Source: Kofleriaceae bacterium (GTDB taxonomy: Bacteria; Myxococcota_A; Polyangia; Haliangiales; Haliangiaceae). Taken from it: a stretch of 64,000 nucleotides of DNA. Each line of letters begins with the position of its first letter. Within the stretch, counting starts at the first letter, position 1. The stretch spans positions 124,001 to 188,000 of the forward strand of contig JACKDR010000004.1 of NCBI GenBank assembly GCA_020633495.1, given 5' to 3'. This document shows, piece after piece, positions 26,615 to 34,502 of this stretch. Under the pieces are notes generated by a model. The model searched no databases and was not told where the DNA came from. It saw only the letters and a program-made list of their open reading frames with translations. The position numbers and the translations under genes are program-made.

Positions 26615-28290
26615 GTCGGGTCTCCTGTTCTCTGGTCGATGAGGTCTCGGTAGTGCGTGAGCGAGCGAATGAGTGGATCCACCTGCGCGAGCGACAGCGG
26701 CGCCGGCGGCCGCCGGTCCAGGTAGCGGCGCAGCGAGCGGTAGTCGGCGAGGCCGAGCTCGAGGAGCGCGCCGCACGCGTCGTCGACGACGGAGGCGCCG
26801 TGCTTCTTGATGAGGGCGCGGGTGCCGAGGAGGCCGCGGCCGGCGGCCTCACCGCGGCGTTCGTGAAACGTCGTCGTCAGCGTCCGGACGTGCTCGCCGG
26901 CGCGCGCCAGCTCGGCGAGGAGGTCGAGAACCCTCCGCGGCGTCTTCGCCGGCTCGTCGCCGGGCTGCACGCGCCGACCGCCGCGGCGCTGCACGAGGTG
27001 CTCGCGGAGAAGATGTCCGGTGCGCGGACAGAGCAGCCGGACGCGCAGGCCGTCCCACTGCACGTGCACGACGCGCCCGATCCAGCCGGGCGGCGCGTGG
27101 TAGTAGGCCGCGTCGATCTCGACGCAGCCGTCGAGATGCACGACGCGCTCGCCGAACTTGTAGTAGCGGAACGGCTCGACCGGCAGCGGCGTGAGGTGCG
27201 GCCGCTCGTCGGCGAACATCGCCGCGACCTGGCGCTTCGTCGTGCCGTGGATGCGCGTGTCAGCCCAGCGCTCGTCCCAGCGATCGAGGTAGGCCTGCGC
27301 CTCCTCGAGGCTCTCGAACCGCAGACCCTTGAGCGGCGTCCGCTTGGTGTGGCCGACGCCGGACTCGACCTTGCCCTTTCTATCCGGGTCCCGGACACGA
27401 CACGGGATCGCGATGGCGCCGTAGTGACGGAGGACGTCGCGGTAGAGCGGGTTGAGCTTCGGGTCGTAGACGTCGGGCTCGACGACGCCCTCGCGCAGGT
27501 TGTCGAGCACGACGATCTTCGTCGCGCCGCCGAGTCGACGAAACGCCTCCTCGTGCAGCTCGGCCCACGTGCGCGAGCTCGACTTCCAGACGAGCAGGCG
27601 GACGGACTTGCGGCTGAACCCGAGCGTGAGGATGAACAGGCGCGTGCGACGGTACTTCCCGCTCTCCGGGTGCCGCACCATCGGGCCGTCGCCGTAGTCG
27701 ACCTGCGCCTCCTCGCCGGGCGCGGTCTCGATCACGACGCGCTCCTCGGGCGTCAGCGCGCCGCGCAGCTTGCGCACGAACCGCCGCACGCTCGCGTAGC
27801 CGATGGCGACGCCGGCGTCGACCAGGTCCTGGTAGATCGCCATCGCGTTCCGGCCGAGCGACACCGCGTGCTCGATTCGCTCGCGGTGCGGCTCGCACGC
27901 GCTGGCGGCCGGCGCACGGCTCGGGCCGGCGATCACTTTGGCCGCCCCCGCCGCGGTCAGGTTGGCCGCCCCCTCGGCGATCGCCTTGGCCGCCCCCGAG
28001 TCGGTGGACACCCCCTCCCGACTGGCCGGTTTTGGCGTCGATCCGCCGTCAGAGTCGGTGGCCCCCCCCTCCCGACTGGCCGGTTTTGGCGGGCGTCGAG
28101 TCCGAGGCGGCCTCACCGCCACTCCCGCCGCCTTCAAGTACCCGCTCGCCGTCTCGCGGCGCACGCCCGTCTCGAGCTCGATGCGCCGGAGCGTCCACCC
28201 GAGCCGGCCGAGGGCCAGGACCTGCTGCTTCTTCTCGTCGCTCAAGACGTTCACCTCGGCGGCGGACCATGTCCGCTTCGCCGCCGTCAA
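26611..28290 (-). CDS. istA: IS21 transposase
   Basis: A 559-residue DDE transposase. The N-terminal helix-turn-helix (LGRLGWTLRRIELETGVRRE) binds the ends. The core has AQVDYGDGP, IVVLDNLREGV and a Glu in KGKVESGVGHTK, giving the D-D-E triad. Residues 60-125 form an unusual Ala/Pro linker that contains KPASREG twice. The DNA for these two copies holds CCAAAACCGGCCAGTC-like sequence (about 28013-28035 and 28068-28092), i.e. copies of the element's own terminal repeat placed inside the gene. Confidence 0.95.
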   Translation of the reverse strand: MTAAKRTWSAAEVNVLSDEKKQQVLALGRLGWTLRRIELETGVRRETASGYLKAAGVAVRPPRTRRPPKPASREGGATDSDGGSTPKPASREGVSTDSGAAKAIAEGAANLTAAGAAKVIAGPSRAPAASACEPHRERIEHAVSLGRNAMAIYQDLVDAGVAIGYASVRRFVRKLRGALTPEERVVIETAPGEEAQVDYGDGPMVRHPESGKYRRTRLFILTLGFSRKSVRLLVWKSSSRTWAELHEEAFRRLGGATKIVVLDNLREGVVEPDVYDPKLNPLYRDVLRHYGAIAIPCRVRDPDRKGKVESGVGHTKRTPLKGLRFESLEEAQAYLDRWDERWADTRIHGTTKRQVAAMFADERPHLTPLPVEPFRYYKFGERVVHLDGCVEIDAAYYHAPPGWIGRVVHVQWDGLRVRLLCPRTGHLLREHLVQRRGGRRVQPGDEPAKTPRRVLDLLAELARAGEHVRTLTTTFHERRGEAAGRGLLGTRALIKKHGASVVDDACGALLELGLADYRSLRRYLDRRPPAPLSLAQVDPLIRSLTHYRDLIDQRTGDPT

Positions 28291-28359
28291 CGTCCTGGAG
28301 GGCTACGACTGGCCGGTTTTCAGGTGTCCACGACTGGCCGGTTTTGGGTGTTCACCGAG

Positions 28360-28534
28360 GGCGAACGCGGTCTGTACGCACACTCTCTACTGCATCGTGC
28401 TGTCCAACTGGGACCACGACAAACGGATGATACTCGACGGCTGCAGCGTACAGGTCCCCGCCCGTCATCCAAGCCCGCACAAATTCGGCCAACTCAGCAG
28501 TGGCAGCGAAGAATTGGATCGAGATCGATGCCAT
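28360..28534 (-). pseudogene. 5' part of a gene split by IS21
   Basis: Starts MASISIQFFAATAELAEFVR, continues YHPFVVVPVGQHDAVESVR, and runs into the IS21 after codon 58. It joins in frame to 25425-25780 once the IS and one target duplication are removed. An IS630 lies 36 bases upstream of its start, so its promoter is displaced too. Confidence 0.8.
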
Positions 28535-28638
28535 TCTCTCAATTGTACGGAACGAAGTCGGTCGGCACCTAACCCCAGTGTTCGCTTGGGTTGATCCGAG
28601 GTCTTGAAACCTGGATCCGGCTCTGATCTGCTGGCTGC

Positions 28639-29049
28639 ATGGCAGAAGCGCACTCGGTCGAGCTGCGGGCACGTGCGGTCGCAGCGTACGAAGCCGGCGT
28701 TGGCAGCTACCCCCAGGTCGCCGCCCGGTTCGCGGTCGGCGAGGCATCGGTGAAGCGCTGGGTGCGCCTGCATCGCCGCGCTGGCGTTCTCACGCCGTCG
28801 CCCAAGGCTGGCGGCGTGCCCTCTCGGATCTCGCTCGGCGATCTCGAAGCGGCCTTGGCGGTCATTCGTGACGCGACGGCTGGCGAGATCACCGCCGAGT
28901 TCAACCGCACGCGCCCTCGCCGCGAACGGGTACACGTCTCGAGCATCAAGCGCGCGCTGCGCCGACACGGCTACGTTGTAAAAAAAAGCGCCGACGGCCG
29001 TTGGAGAGTCTACGGCCGGACGTCGTCGCAAAGCGTGCGGCCTACCTGA
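28639..29049 (+). CDS. IS630 transposase, first frame (OrfA)
   Basis: 136 codons with a helix-turn-helix: HSVELRARAVAAYEAGVGSY, FAVGEASVKRWVRLHRRAG, and a second winged-helix near HVSSIKRALRRHGYVVKK. The frame reaches a run of eight A at 28980-28987, then continues for about 20 unrelated residues to a stop. The biologically relevant product is probably the -1 frameshift fusion with the second frame. Confidence 0.85.
   Translation: MAEAHSVELRARAVAAYEAGVGSYPQVAARFAVGEASVKRWVRLHRRAGVLTPSPKAGGVPSRISLGDLEAALAVIRDATAGEITAEFNRTRPRRERVHVSSIKRALRRHGYVVKKSADGRWRVYGRTSSQSVRPT
28980..28987 (+). promoter_or_regulatory. A8 slippery site for -1 frameshifting
   Basis: Eight consecutive A read as GTA-AAA-AAA-AGC in the first frame. 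A -1 slip gives AAA-AAA-AAG-CGC, continuing KKKRRRPLESLRPDVV into the catalytic frame, as in many IS630 elements. Confidence 0.8.
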
Positions 29050-29594
29050 GGAAGATCCGCCGCGTCCCGGTCAAGCGGCTCGTCTTCCTCGACGAGTCGG
29101 GCATGAATCTATCGATGAGTCGGAGCCACGCCTGGGTGAAGCGTGGAGAGGAGCTCATCGACCGAGTGCCGGTGAACTGGGGCACGAACCTCACCTTGCT
29201 CGGTGCGATCCGTCTCTCCGGGTGGGTGGTCCTGACCAGCATGTTTGCAACAGCGAACAAGGACCGCTTCGTGGCCTGGTTGAAGGCCAAGTTGCTGCCG
29301 AAGCTCCGCCGCGGCGACGTCTTGGTTATGGACAACCTGCGTGCGCATCACGACCCACGTGTGGCGCTCGCCTGTGCAGCTCGCGGAGTTCGAGTCATCT
29401 ACCTGCCCCCGTACTCGCCGGACTTCAACCCGATCGAATCAGGCTGGGCACTCCAGAAGCAGTACGTTCGTCGCGTGGCGCCGCGCCAGCCCGAAGCTCT
29501 TCGACGCGTCGCGCGACGCGCACGCCATCGCGTCACAGAACGGCATTGCCGGAACTGGTTCACTCACTGCGGCTACCCGGCTCAACCCAACTGA
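28980..29594 (+). CDS. IS630 transposase, second frame (OrfB, DDE domain)
   Basis: Encodes the catalytic domain. LVFLDESGMNLSMSR gives the first Asp, VLVMDNLRAHHDPRV the second, and LPPYSPDFNPIESGWALQ the terminal Glu of the DDE triad. A TTG at 29001 could start it alone, but continuity with the first frame across the A8 run points to frameshift expression. It appears intact. Confidence 0.88.
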   Translation, partial: KKKRRRPLESLRPDVVAKRAAYLRKIRRVPVKRLVFLDESGMNLSMSRSHAWVKRGEELIDRVPVNWGTNLTLLGAIRLSGWVVLTSMFATANKDRFVAWLKAKLLPKLRRGDVLVMDNLRAHHDPRVALACAARGVRVIYLPPYSPDFNPIESGWALQKQYVRRVAPRQPEALRRVARRARHRVTERHCRNWFTHCGYPAQPN

Positions 29595-29603
29595 TCTCTG
29601 GGG

Positions 29604-29927
29604 TTAGCCCGGACCGTTGAGATCATCTAGAGCCTCGCGTTCACGCTTCACTGGACGTCCGTCGGCCGCTTGGCGCCCGACGTTGCGGCCCCTTGTCTCA
29701 CCTTCGGGGGCTACGTACGTGATATCTGGCCGTCGGCCCGACTTGTTGCCGCCAGCGTGGCCACCAGCCGCTCCGGGGCACGACCACCGCCAGCCACAGC
29801 GGAACGCATCGATCTGCCTGATCAGCAGCGTGTGCTGCGCCAAGCCCTCGCGTCGCCGCGCCCGGACTCTCTCGCACTCGCTGTTCGTCGACGCGATCGT
29901 CCGTAGAGCGTCCTCTAGGTCCTTCAC
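29604..29927 (-). pseudogene. 3'-truncated copy of the small helical gene
   Basis: The first 40 codons (LEDALRTIASTNSECERVR, then GLAQHTLLIRQIDAFR) match the protein at 21230-21454. After GCGTTCC the sequence diverges completely and the frame runs on to the IS630 end. The start is a GTG. The fused tail is unlikely to be a natural domain. Confidence 0.65.
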
Positions 29928-30020
29928 GGCCAGTCCCCCAAATGGAGCGCGAACACGGATGCCTCCAGAACGGCAAAATACGAACGTGAAAGTGATCCGG
30001 TATCCAGGATCCGCGAGGCA

Positions 30021-30422
30021 TCAACATCCGTCCGTCGGGGGCTGACGAAAGCGTCCAAGCTCATGGCCGGTGACTATCCTGAGACTTGCGACAAACTCGC
30101 CAGAAGAAATTGCAGATGCGTACATTTCATTCTCGTTAACACACACGTCGAGTGCCGAAATCAACTCCTGCACTCTCGCGGGACAACCGCTTGGCGAATC
30201 GACCTGGATCCTCGCAGATCTTCCCTGCGCAGCCGGATAAGCAGTCTGAAACTGCCCGCCGAGAACGACATCCACTACTGAATACACACGTTCCTGCAAT
30301 GCCCGAAGAACTGACGACCATTGATTCTCGTCCTTCGGCCAGGGGCCGTCTTCAACGAGATAGATGGCCCACTCGCCTGTTGCGGGGTCCTCCGTCACTA
30401 GATCGAACGTCACCTGCGACAT
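30021..30422 (-). CDS. DUF6572-like protein, probable immunity-type
   Basis: A 133-residue soluble protein: FDLVTEDPATGEWAIYLVED, then LRALQERVYSVVDVVLGGQF, ARIQVDSPSGCPARV and a C-terminal LRIVTGHELGRF. This layout matches, as I recall it, the DUF6572 family, often found alone near toxin clusters. Codon use is markedly less GC-rich than chromosomal genes. The function is not established. Confidence 0.6.
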   Translation of the reverse strand: MSQVTFDLVTEDPATGEWAIYLVEDGPWPKDENQWSSVLRALQERVYSVVDVVLGGQFQTAYPAAQGRSARIQVDSPSGCPARVQELISALDVCVNENEMYASAISSGEFVASLRIVTGHELGRFRQPPTDGC

Positions 30423-30510
30423 TTCCAGTAGCGCTCCTCCTCAACTTTCGTGATCGTTGTAGGGCGAGGTCTCTCTCGAGGCGCACGTCACACTCAGGTG
30501 AGAACCAAGC

Positions 30511-30882
30511 CTACTCGAGGTCCTCCACCCTGAAGCTCCTCGCAAATACCTGGATCATGCTCCCGGTTGAACTTGTCATTATCTCGAAGCGAGCAAGTCC
30601 CTCGATCTCGGCGCCGATAGCCCGCCACTTCGCAACAAGCGAAGATACATCGGCCGCGTCCGCGACTGCTGTCGCGGAGTAAATGAAATCGGGTGCAATC
30701 ACCCCGAAATTCATGTCTGTGCGCAGCCGGTAACAGTCATCAAAGATGATCCGCTGTCGTGTCTCATCGGGCCAGATAATGACGAGTGTGACGCAATCTC
30801 GGTAACCAGGCTCGCTTCTATCGATACGCATGTCCGCGAGCACGGCGTCGTGCCACGGAAGCTGGTTGAAGTCTTCAATCAT
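30511..30882 (-). CDS. Unknown immunity-type protein
   Basis: A 123-residue protein: MIEDFNQLPWHDAVLADMRI, TLVIIWPDETRQRIIFDDCY, NFGVIAPDFIYSATAVADA and a C-terminal GSMIQVFARSFRVEDLE. The start pattern (LPWHDAVL and a following I-D-R) recurs in many small immunity-like proteins that carry a compact beta-sandwich. An internally deleted duplicate exists at 22256-22402. The family is not named. Confidence 0.6.
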   Translation of the reverse strand: MIEDFNQLPWHDAVLADMRIDRSEPGYRDCVTLVIIWPDETRQRIIFDDCYRLRTDMNFGVIAPDFIYSATAVADAADVSSLVAKWRAIGAEIEGLARFEIMTSSTGSMIQVFARSFRVEDLE

Positions 30883-30892
30883 GCGGCGAATC

Positions 30893-31120
30893 CTACGTCT
30901 GGGTCCTGAGGGCGCGGGCTGCAGCGCTGTTGAAGCCAGCCGCACCGCCGGCGTCGACGCACGCGCCGCGGCCCGGATCGTAGTGGTAGCGGCCGTCATC
31001 GTGAGCTGGCGCCACGACTTCCCCTGCGGGCTCGACCGGCGGCGCCACGGCCGAGCCGTGACTGCCACACCCGACGCTGGCGCCGAGCGCCAGCACCATG
31101 ACGACATGGCGGATGTCCAT
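30893..31120 (-). pseudogene. Truncated duplicate of the 23466-23984 lipoprotein gene
   Basis: Starts MDIRHVVMVLALGASVGCGS and keeps AHDDGRYHYDPGRGACVDAG, closely matching the first 65 codons of the gene at 23466-23984. It then breaks off into a few unrelated codons (AAARALRTQT). It lies ten bases upstream of the 30511-30882 gene. Confidence 0.8.
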
Positions 31121-31185
31121 GCTTCGATCGTACACCCGTCGCGCCACGCTCCCCCGGGCACGTACCACGTGAGCCCAGGTGCGAA

Positions 31186-31506
31186 TCACCGACCAAGCCG
31201 CAGCACCAAATGGCGGCAGGCTTCCTCGGCGTCGCCCTGGACTCGCGCAACGTACTCCTCGCGGTTTCGATCTCGTTCTTCTAGCAGCGCGGGTGCCCAC
31301 AGCTGGCGCTGCTCACCAACTGGCTCGTCGTCTGTCTCCGACTCGATCGCGAGGATCGTCTGCACGCAGTCCCATCCCGACACATCTTCGTCGAGAGAGA
31401 GAAACATCGGCCTCATTTCGCGCGAAGCCTCGACGACTCCCTTCGCACCCGCGAGGACGACGTTCGCGACCGCTACGATCTGCTTGCGGATATCCGTCTG
31501 GGTCAT
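31186..31506 (-). CDS. Unknown small protein coupled to an immunity-type gene
   Basis: A 106-residue helical protein: IRKQIVAVANVVLAGAKGVV, LDEDVSGWDCVQTILAIESE and a C-terminal EEYVARVQGDAEEACRHL. Its ATG overlaps the stop of 31503-32243 by four bases, so the two are co-translated. No family is recognised; an accessory immunity or chaperone role is possible. Confidence 0.6.
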   Translation of the reverse strand: MTQTDIRKQIVAVANVVLAGAKGVVEASREMRPMFLSLDEDVSGWDCVQTILAIESETDDEPVGEQRQLWAPALLEERDRNREEYVARVQGDAEEACRHLVLRLGR

Positions 31507-32243
31507 TCGATCTTCCTGTCCGACTTCGTCTTGGGCTCGACGACCTGTGTGCCGTCTTGATCGGCATGCGACTCCATGATCGTCCCGTCCTGGGCCTTGT
31601 GGGCAACCTCGATCGCGGCCACTTCGTGACCATCCTTTGCCTCGAGCACGACTCGATCAGGCGAGCTCCATCGCACCTTCCCCATGTTCGGCACGAACGC
31701 GAACTCGCTCGGCCTTTCCTCGATGGCCAGGCCCCGCCCCAACTCGATTCCGCGCCGATCCTGGACGACAAGCCATGCACGAAAGCTATCGACATCGTGG
31801 TGACAATCCAGGAATGCACGATGGCGACGGTCGGGGCTAGCCTTCGGACTACGCCACACCCATCGATTCTGCAGCCCCGCTGCGAGTACACAGCGGCGTG
31901 CCTCCTCAAACGGCGCTGTCGGCCACCCGAGCCTCGAGGCGACCACGAGGACCCCCGCATGCAGAACCTCCAGCGCTCGGCACTTCTTCCCGTGCGCGTC
32001 AGCGCCGAAGAAGGCGTCCGCATCGAATGCTTGCTCGATCATCAGCACGCCGAGCTGAGGAAGCACCCGTTCCCGCCGCACGACGTCAACGCACTCGACC
32101 AGGATCTTCCAGCCTGCGTCGTTGTCGAACCTGGGCAGGCAGCGCTCGTAATGCGCCGAGACGCACCTCGTCTGCAGGTGGAAGTCGTACTCGATGCTCC
32201 GCTCGTGCCCCTCCAGTTCGACAGCGAATTCCCGGAGGCGCAT
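31503..32243 (-). CDS. Immunity-type protein, unnamed family (paralogue 2)
   Basis: A 246-residue member of the family at 24076-24729 and 32603-33256. Shared blocks are SAHYERCLPRF, SPKASPDRRHRAFLDCHH and FAFVPNMGKVRWSSPDRVVL. It carries an extra 30-residue polar C-terminal tail. Just upstream is a frame ending RMRPRPQ-stop, nine bases before the start, resembling the KAKPQ-stop end of the HINT toxin before paralogue 1. It therefore probably still follows the severed tail of its own toxin. Confidence 0.65.
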   Translation of the reverse strand: MRLREFAVELEGHERSIEYDFHLQTRCVSAHYERCLPRFDNDAGWKILVECVDVVRRERVLPQLGVLMIEQAFDADAFFGADAHGKKCRALEVLHAGVLVVASRLGWPTAPFEEARRCVLAAGLQNRWVWRSPKASPDRRHRAFLDCHHDVDSFRAWLVVQDRRGIELGRGLAIEERPSEFAFVPNMGKVRWSSPDRVVLEAKDGHEVAAIEVAHKAQDGTIMESHADQDGTQVVEPKTKSDRKIE

Positions 32244-32252
32244 CGGGACCTT

Positions 32253-32387
32253 CTACTGCGGACGCGGCCGCATGCGCAACTGCCGGCCGTGGGCGCCGTG
32301 CCGACGCTCAGACGCACTGACGAACGCGCTGGCGTGACTCCTTGTACGGCAGACCTCCGGGGGCACGGGAACGAGGACCGGGCGCCA
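32253..32387 (-). pseudogene. Possible toxin tail fragment upstream of paralogue 2
   Basis: A short open frame (about 44 codons, RPVLVPVPPEVCRTRSHAS through GRQLRMRPRPQ) stops nine bases before the 31503-32243 start. The final PRPQ resembles the KAKPQ end of the toxin fragment at 24736. It has no start of its own. This is comparison by eye of a few residues. Confidence 0.35.
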
Positions 32388-32602
32388 TTACGCGGGATGC
32401 TGTCAGCCGTTGCGGCGGCCCACACCCCATCGTGGGCGCGGTGCGAGTATCAACGCTGCGAGCTGCTCGCGACGCTTGTCCTCAGCAACGACGCACTCCG
32501 CAGACAGCTACCGGACCCGCCCGAGGCGCGTTGCCGGAGCGCGCCCGAGTTCCGCTTGGCGTTGCATGATGGGCCCCGGTCAGGCGTCCATCACTCGCAC
32601 GG

Positions 32603-33256
32603 TCAGCGTGCAACTTCCAGCGCGGCTACTTCGTGACCGTCCTTTGCCTCGAGCGCGACTCGAGCCGACGAGCTCCAGCGGAGCTTCCCCATGTTCGGCA
32701 CGAACGCGAACTCGCTCGGCCGGTCCTCGAAGGCCAGGATGCGCTGGATCTCGGCGCCATACCGGTCGGTCACGACCAGCCACGCCCGGAACCGCTCGCT
32801 CTCGTGGTGACAGTCCAGGAACGCTCGGAGCTTGCGGTCCGGACTCGCGCGCGGCTTCGGCCAGGTCCAGCGATTCACGAGATTCTCGTCGAGAACACAC
32901 CGCTCGGCAGCTTCAAACGGAGCCCGAGGCCAGTTCTGCTCCCTGGCGACAGCGAGAGCTCCGTCGTGCAGGACGGCAAGCGCTTGCCGATGCCTGAGGT
33001 CCGGTACGGAGCGATCAAAACGCTCCATGTCAAACAACTGCTGGATCACCATCACTCCCGACAAGCAGAGGATGCGCGGCTCGTCGACCACCTGCACGCA
33101 CTCGACCAGGACCTTCCAGACCCCTTCAGTCTGGAGCCCGGGGAAACAGCGCTCGTAGTGCGCGCAGACGAAGCGCGTACCGAGTCGAAAGCGATGCCTC
33201 GCATCGAAATCGGCCGCCGGAACCTTGAGCTCGACACCAAACTCGCGCAGCCGCAT
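32603..33256 (-). CDS. Immunity-type protein, unnamed family (paralogue 3)
   Basis: A 217-residue protein almost identical to 24076-24729 across its full length (for example CAHYERCFPGLQTEGVWK, SPDRKLRAFLDCHHESERF and DGHEVAALEVAR). Upstream, CGGCAAGAAGCCGAAGTCAC aligns with the end of the HINT toxin gene, but the toxin stop codon has become a sense codon. This is a recent duplicate of the toxin-end plus immunity unit without the toxin. Confidence 0.7.
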   Translation of the reverse strand: MRLREFGVELKVPAADFDARHRFRLGTRFVCAHYERCFPGLQTEGVWKVLVECVQVVDEPRILCLSGVMVIQQLFDMERFDRSVPDLRHRQALAVLHDGALAVAREQNWPRAPFEAAERCVLDENLVNRWTWPKPRASPDRKLRAFLDCHHESERFRAWLVVTDRYGAEIQRILAFEDRPSEFAFVPNMGKLRWSSSARVALEAKDGHEVAALEVAR

Positions 33257-33323
33257 GAATCTCCACTGTGACTTCGGCTTCTTGCCGCAACAGCCGGACC
33301 GATGCGATCGGCGTGGGCTCCAC

Positions 33324-33779
33324 CTAGAGCGCCAACTCGGAGTAGCTGATAGCTCCTTCATCCTCGAGCTCAGCAAGGAAGTCGCGAATCGGCGCGTAGC
33401 TGCATTCCGGAGGGACACTGACGGCAAGCATCGCCATCGTCCCGAATCTGCCAGTTTCGCAGTAGCAGCCCTTCCTCGTCAGCTCGGCGCGGACGTCCAC
33501 ATGCCCGTCTTCCATATGGATGATCGAGATCGCCTTGGCTCCAGATTCACGAATAACACTCTCGAACTCGAGAACGCCGTCGCTCGCCGGCCTCGCGGCC
33601 ACGTGATCTCCCAAGGCTACTCCGAGAGCAAAGAATGGCGTGTTGTCGACCACATACACGTCGGCTCGCGGGGCAGCGCTCGCATGCATGGTCTCCGCCC
33701 CGACCGGAGGAAACCCGTCGTCGACATCGAGAACGAATCGTATCTTCACGGTGCGTTTCACGGTCGCTCTCGACCCCAC
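33324..33779 (-). CDS. DUF4265 protein, probable immunity protein
   Basis: A 151-residue DUF4265 protein: FVLDVDDGFPPVGAETMHAS, VVDNTPFFALGVALGDHVAA and VLEFESVIRESGAKAISIIH. It is homologous to 21583-22023 but more complete at the C-terminus. A GTG at 33779 or another at 33761 could be the start. It lies nine bases after the RraB-like gene, same strand. Confidence 0.75.
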   Translation of the reverse strand: MGSRATVKRTVKIRFVLDVDDGFPPVGAETMHASAAPRADVYVVDNTPFFALGVALGDHVAARPASDGVLEFESVIRESGAKAISIIHMEDGHVDVRAELTRKGCYCETGRFGTMAMLAVSVPPECSYAPIRDFLAELEDEGAISYSELAL

Positions 33780-33788
33780 CAGCGAGTT

Positions 33789-34124
33789 CTAATCACCGTC
33801 GTAGGCGTTGCCATACGTTCCAAATCCATCGGCATAGCCGCCGACCTGCTCGCCCACAGCCTGCAGCCGTGCCTCGATCTCGAGGACCGCCTCCAGCGTC
33901 GGGACGAGGGTCATCGTGCAGTAGCACGTCCAGGTCCGCGTCTCCGGATCCTCCTCGACGGACGCCTCGAAGCCCATCGCCTCGACCCGTGCGGCCACGG
34001 CGAGCCCGCTGCGTTCATCCGGCACGGCAACGAAGAAGTCCATGCTCAGAGGTCGTTCGAGATCGGAACCATCCTCTCGAATACGCTCGAGGGCTTCCTT
34101 TGTCGCCGCATGGTCGATGGCCAT
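33789..34124 (-). CDS. RraB-family protein
   Basis: A 111-residue RraB-like protein: DGSDLERPLSMDFFVAVPDE, GFEASVEEDPETRTWTCYCT and VGGYADGFGTYGN. In Escherichia coli RraB inhibits RNase E; in toxin clusters the same fold is used by predicted immunity proteins, which fits here. The ATG at 34124 follows AGGAGGCAGG. The upstream frame remains open and looks partly coding (see 34125-34443). Confidence 0.75.
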   Translation of the reverse strand: MAIDHAATKEALERIREDGSDLERPLSMDFFVAVPDERSGLAVAARVEAMGFEASVEEDPETRTWTCYCTMTLVPTLEAVLEIEARLQAVGEQVGGYADGFGTYGNAYDGD

Positions 34125-34443
34125 CGAGATCCTGCCTCCTTGCTGGATAGTGCCCGCGCCGAGCGCCGCCGACAACCGCGAGAGCCAGAACGCATCGACC
34201 CGGGCGAGGCATCCGAGCTGGAGGTTCCCCGCCGCCTCGCAGTCGAGCGGGCGCTCGCCGAAGATGACGCGGCGAACCAGGGACGGCGAAGCACTGGTTC
34301 GAGGGCGATGCCGCGAGCCCTCCTAACGCCGCGGCACGCCACCGAGGCTGATGTGTACGCTCATGACGATCTTCAAGCTCTAGCTCCCAACAGCGCATAC
34401 GCTGCCGCGTGAGGCTCTCGGGTTCGGCCTCCCGGATCGTCGT
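34125..34443 (-). other. Degraded coding-like stretch upstream of the RraB-like gene
   Basis: The reading frame continues upstream of the RraB start with protein-like text (LVRRVIFGERPLDCEAAGNL, then GCLARVDAFWLSRL) before meeting a stop near 34330. It may be the end of a lost gene fused to the RraB frame. The rest of the interval shows nothing recognisable. Confidence 0.3.
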
Positions 34444-34502
34444 TCATAGCCACTCGACCTCGGTGGGGAACTCACTTACCACGTCGACGCCGTCCTCCGC
34501 CA

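Larger units (their letters stand above)
25781..28359 (-). mobile_element. IS21-family insertion sequence, intact
   Basis: About 2.58 kb carrying istA and istB. Ends are inverted: CTCGGCGGACACG at 25781 and the complement of CTCGGTGAACACC at the right, each followed by two copies of CAAAACCGGCCAGTC. It is flanked by 9-bp direct repeats GGCGAACGC (25772-25780 and 28360-28368), the target-site duplication. It interrupts an unknown gene. Confidence 0.92.
28570..29606 (+). mobile_element. IS630-family insertion sequence
   Basis: Terminal inverted repeats begin ACCCCAG and end TTGGGTTGA on both sides, matching at 19 of 23 positions. TA dinucleotides at 28570-28571 and 29605-29606 are the expected IS630/Tc1 target duplication. 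It contains a two-frame transposase. It lies between the IS21-split gene and a truncated small gene. Confidence 0.9.

Noticed and set aside
28570..28580. TAACCCCAG at the IS630 edge as another island repeat copy
   Set aside because: It belongs to the IS630 terminal inverted repeat, matched at 29597-29606, and lacks the CGG-GCGGTCTC part.
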